From positions 1 to 7,692 of the forward strand of contig JAJYOO010000101.1 of assembly GCA_021796155.1 (NCBI GenBank): a stretch of 7,692 nucleotides of DNA. The letters are read 5' to 3'. The notes below the pieces were generated by a model that searched no databases, was not told the DNA's origin, and saw only the letters and a program-made list of their open reading frames with translations. A program made the position numbers and the translations under genes. Source of the DNA: Chloroflexota bacterium (lineage in GTDB: Bacteria > Chloroflexota > Anaerolineae > Anaerolineales > Villigracilaceae). This document shows, one piece after another, positions 6,201 through 7,692 of this stretch (the first letter of the stretch is position 1; each line of letters opens with the position of its first letter).

Positions 6201-7046
6201 TTATAAAAGTTTTTCGAGCAAGGCATCCAGTTCTTCCTCCGAATAATAATGGATGGTGACCGTCCCGCCTTTTTTGCCGTGCTTCAATGCCACTTTCGTC
6301 CCGAGGCTGGCGCGCAAGCGGCGTTCGATGTCGCTCACATTCGGATTTCGGGCCGGTTTCTTTTTTGACGCGGGTTTCTGCCCTCCGAGTTTTCGCGCCA
6401 ACGCTTCGGCTTGACGGACACTCAAATCGAGATTAAGAATCGTTCGCAATGCAGCTTCCTGCGCCTTTGTAGATGTCAGCGCAAGCAAGGCGCGCGCGTG
6501 ACCTTCGCTGATTTTTCCATCTACTAGGGCCTGTTTCACCGCAGACGATGCATCGAGCAGACGAATCGTATTGGTCACAGCCACGCGGCTTTTGCCAACG
6601 CTCGTAGCAATCTTCTCGTGTGACATTCCAAATTCTTTGGCAAGGTGTTGGAATGCCTCGGCTTCTTCGATTGCATTCAAATCCGCGCGCTGGACGTTTT
6701 CGATCAACGCCAATTCAAGCAATTGCTGATCACTTGCATTGCGAACAACAACCGGGACGATCTTCAAACCAGCGCGGCGCGCGGCTTGCCAGCGTCGTTC
6801 GCCCGCGATCAATGTATAAGTTCCGTTCGATGCAGGCGAAACAATTAGCGGCTGGATCACGCCGTGTTCACGAATGGATGTGGCCAATTCTTCCAGTTCA
6901 TTTTCCTTGAATGATTGGCGCGGTTGGCGCGGGTTGCGCTGGATCGAATCGATGGCGACTTGCGCCACGCCGCCTTCGACCGCTGCGGACGATCCGCCGG
7001 GGATGAGTGCATCGAGTCCTTTTCCGAGTCCTGAACGTGGAGGCAT
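6201..7046 (-). CDS. parB: Chromosome-partitioning protein ParB (Spo0J/Noc superfamily)
   Basis: A 281-residue ParB, normal length. The N-terminus MPPRSGLGKGLDALIP is the conserved short segment through which chromosomal ParB proteins contact ParA. The CTP-binding/N-terminal domain covers about residues 27-125: Box I N38-P-R-Q-P-R43, the GERRWQAARRAG motif at 82-93, and ENVQRADLN at 116-124. The helix-turn-helix for parS follows (about 139-164, MSHEKIATSVGKSRVAVTNT), then a helical region and a Lys-rich linker near 226-236, and a short C-terminal dimerisation domain ending EEELDALLEKLL. The start is set at 7046 by AAGGAG seven nucleotides upstream; an in-frame ATG at 7091 would translate the intergenic palindrome and has no such site. 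ParB spreads as a clamp around parS and works with ParA to move the origin region. No parS-like site was found in the window. The gene is 57 nucleotides from parA. Confidence 0.97.
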   Translation of the reverse strand: MPPRSGLGKGLDALIPGGSSAAVEGGVAQVAIDSIQRNPRQPRQSFKENELEELATSIREHGVIQPLIVSPASNGTYTLIAGERRWQAARRAGLKIVPVVVRNASDQQLLELALIENVQRADLNAIEEAEAFQHLAKEFGMSHEKIATSVGKSRVAVTNTIRLLDASSAVKQALVDGKISEGHARALLALTSTKAQEAALRTILNLDLSVRQAEALARKLGGQKPASKKKPARNPNVSDIERRLRASLGTKVALKHGKKGGTVTIHYYSEEELDALLEKLL

Positions 7047-7053
7047 GAATATT

Positions 7054-7059
7054 CTCCTT
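7054..7059 (-). promoter_or_regulatory. Ribosome binding site of parB
   Basis: AAGGAG on the minus strand, seven nucleotides before ATG 7046-7044. It places the start at MPPRSGLGKG, which agrees with the conserved ParB N-terminus, and excludes the ATG at 7091 inside the palindrome. Confidence 0.85.
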
Positions 7060-7076
7060 ATCCAAACAATTGCAAT

Positions 7077-7100
7077 GTAGGGGCGATGCATCGCCCCTAC
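7077..7100. repeat. Perfect 24-bp palindrome in the parA-parB gap
   Basis: The arm GTAGGGGCGATG is followed directly by its exact reverse complement CATCGCCCCTAC with no spacer; the bases next outside (T7076, G7101) no longer pair. It fills almost half of the 57-base gap between parA and parB. As RNA it would form a GC-rich hairpin with a very tight loop, but no T-run follows in the direction of transcription (the next minus-strand bases are ATTGCAATTG), so it is not a classical intrinsic terminator. It is unlike the parS consensus, which has a CACGTG core. I recall very similar 'GTAGGGGCGATGCATCGCCC' units as dispersed intergenic repeats in Chloroflexota and cyanobacteria; this is memory, not a search. 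Confidence 0.85.
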
Positions 7101-7103
7101 GGA

Positions 7104-7692
7104 TTATTGATTATGAATTCTTATTCCATCGCCTTTGAGCAATTCTTTGGTCAATGCTTCGTACGCCTGCGCACCCACGGATGAAGGCGCATACACCGAA
7201 ATTGGAAGTCCATACGAAGGCGCTTCTGCAAGACGAACGCTGCGCGGCACGACCGATTTGAAAACCTGTCCGGGAAAATGGCGATTGACTTCCTTGACCA
7301 CATCGGTCGCGAGATTCGTCCGCGGGTCGAACATTGTCAGAACAACGCCGCGCACTTTCAATTCCGGGAAAAGAGCCGAGCGGACGCGTTGAATCGTCTG
7401 CGTGAGTTGGCCGAGTCCTTCGAGCGCGAGATATTCACATTGGACGGGAACCAGCACGCCGTCCCGCGCGGCAACCAATCCATTGACGGTCAACAAACCA
7501 AGCGATGGCGGGCAATCAATCAAGACGTAATCATAGCGATCAGCAATTGGATCAACAGCTCGTTTGAGACGCATCTCGCGCGCCAACTCTTCGACCAGTT
7601 CCACTTCCGCACCCGCCAGTGAGGGAGACGAAGGCAAAAGTGAAAGTTGAAGGCGCTCATTCAGAAGGAAGTCAATCGCCATTTTCCCGGAC
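7104..7692 (-). CDS. parA: Chromosome-partitioning ATPase ParA/Soj, C-terminal part
   Basis: The C-terminal two thirds or so of a ParA-family ATPase, cut by the right edge. The reading frame stays open to base 7692, upstream of the first visible ATG at 7682 (codons read S-G-K-M), so that Met is internal and the true start, with the Walker A and A' motifs, lies outside. Visible elements are LLPSSPSLAGAEVELVEEL, the conserved segment before Walker B; Walker B YDYVLIDCPPSLGLLTVNG with the Asp codon at 7517-7515; VVLTMFDPRTNLATDVVKEV; and VPRSVRLAEAPSYGLPISVY, the nucleotide-contacting C-terminal signature of Soj-like chromosomal ParA proteins. The protein binds DNA as an ATP dimer, is stimulated by ParB, and drives origin segregation. 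It is followed by parB on the same strand, the usual order for this pair. Confidence 0.95.
   Translation of the reverse strand, partial: SGKMAIDFLLNERLQLSLLPSSPSLAGAEVELVEELAREMRLKRAVDPIADRYDYVLIDCPPSLGLLTVNGLVAARDGVLVPVQCEYLALEGLGQLTQTIQRVRSALFPELKVRGVVLTMFDPRTNLATDVVKEVNRHFPGQVFKSVVPRSVRLAEAPSYGLPISVYAPSSVGAQAYEALTKELLKGDGIRIHNQ

Noticed and set aside
7047..7091. A longer ParB starting at an ATG at 7091
   Set aside because: The extra residues are encoded by the palindrome and its flank; the conserved ParB N-terminus and a proper ribosome binding site support 7046.
7077..7100. The palindrome as an intrinsic terminator of parA
   Set aside because: No run of T residues follows in the transcribed direction, and parB starts 31 bases further on with a strong ribosome binding site.
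7680..7682. The ATG at 7682 as the start of parA
   Set aside because: The frame is open upstream to the window edge, and a ParA starting here would lack Walker A; it is an internal Met of a truncated gene.

Overview
The window is a compact bacterial segment with every supported gene on the minus strand, so transcription runs from high to low coordinates. Gene order in transcription order is: parA (cut by the right edge), parB, an amidohydrolase, two soluble histidine kinases, an OmpR-type response regulator, a REC-ATPase of the CpaE/TadZ type, a small uncharacterised protein, and a gene start cut by the left edge. There is no rRNA, tRNA, CRISPR array, insertion sequence or phage gene. The longest gap between genes is 57 bases. 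The style of the proteins (Soj/Spo0J-type ParAB, a REC-CpaE ATPase, a GAF-histidine kinase next to a PhoB-like regulator, and the small beta-rich protein) suggests a chromosome of a Chloroflexota bacterium, probably Anaerolineae. This assignment rests on memory of similar proteins, not on a search, and is moderate at best.

Right part (6201-7692): the parAB segregation pair. A perfect 24-bp palindrome lies between the two genes. It does not resemble parS and looks like a dispersed intergenic repeat. Middle (4587-6164): a metal-dependent amidohydrolase of the YtcJ/amidohydrolase_3 type, with no obvious functional link to its neighbours.

Left part (1-4542): a signalling cassette. The first kinase (3490-4542) carries an N-terminal pair of motifs that closely resemble the c-di-GMP-binding MshEN motifs of type II secretion/type IV pilus ATPases, then a coiled coil and a complete HisKA-HATPase core. 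One nucleotide after its stop begins a second kinase (2301-3488) with a GAF sensor domain. A canonical OmpR/PhoB-family regulator follows (1580-2275). Next is a REC-ATPase fusion (420-1571) in which both the REC acidic pocket and the Walker A lysine are altered, as in the pilus-localising TadZ/CpaE group. A 95-residue protein and a further gene follow with very short spacing.

Working hypothesis (inference): two cytosolic kinases, one possibly reading c-di-GMP and the other a GAF ligand, feed a transcription factor and a TadZ/CpaE-like positioning ATPase, so the cassette may couple second-messenger state to surface appendages or cell polarity. The most distinctive observation is the MshEN-like domain fused to a histidine kinase.
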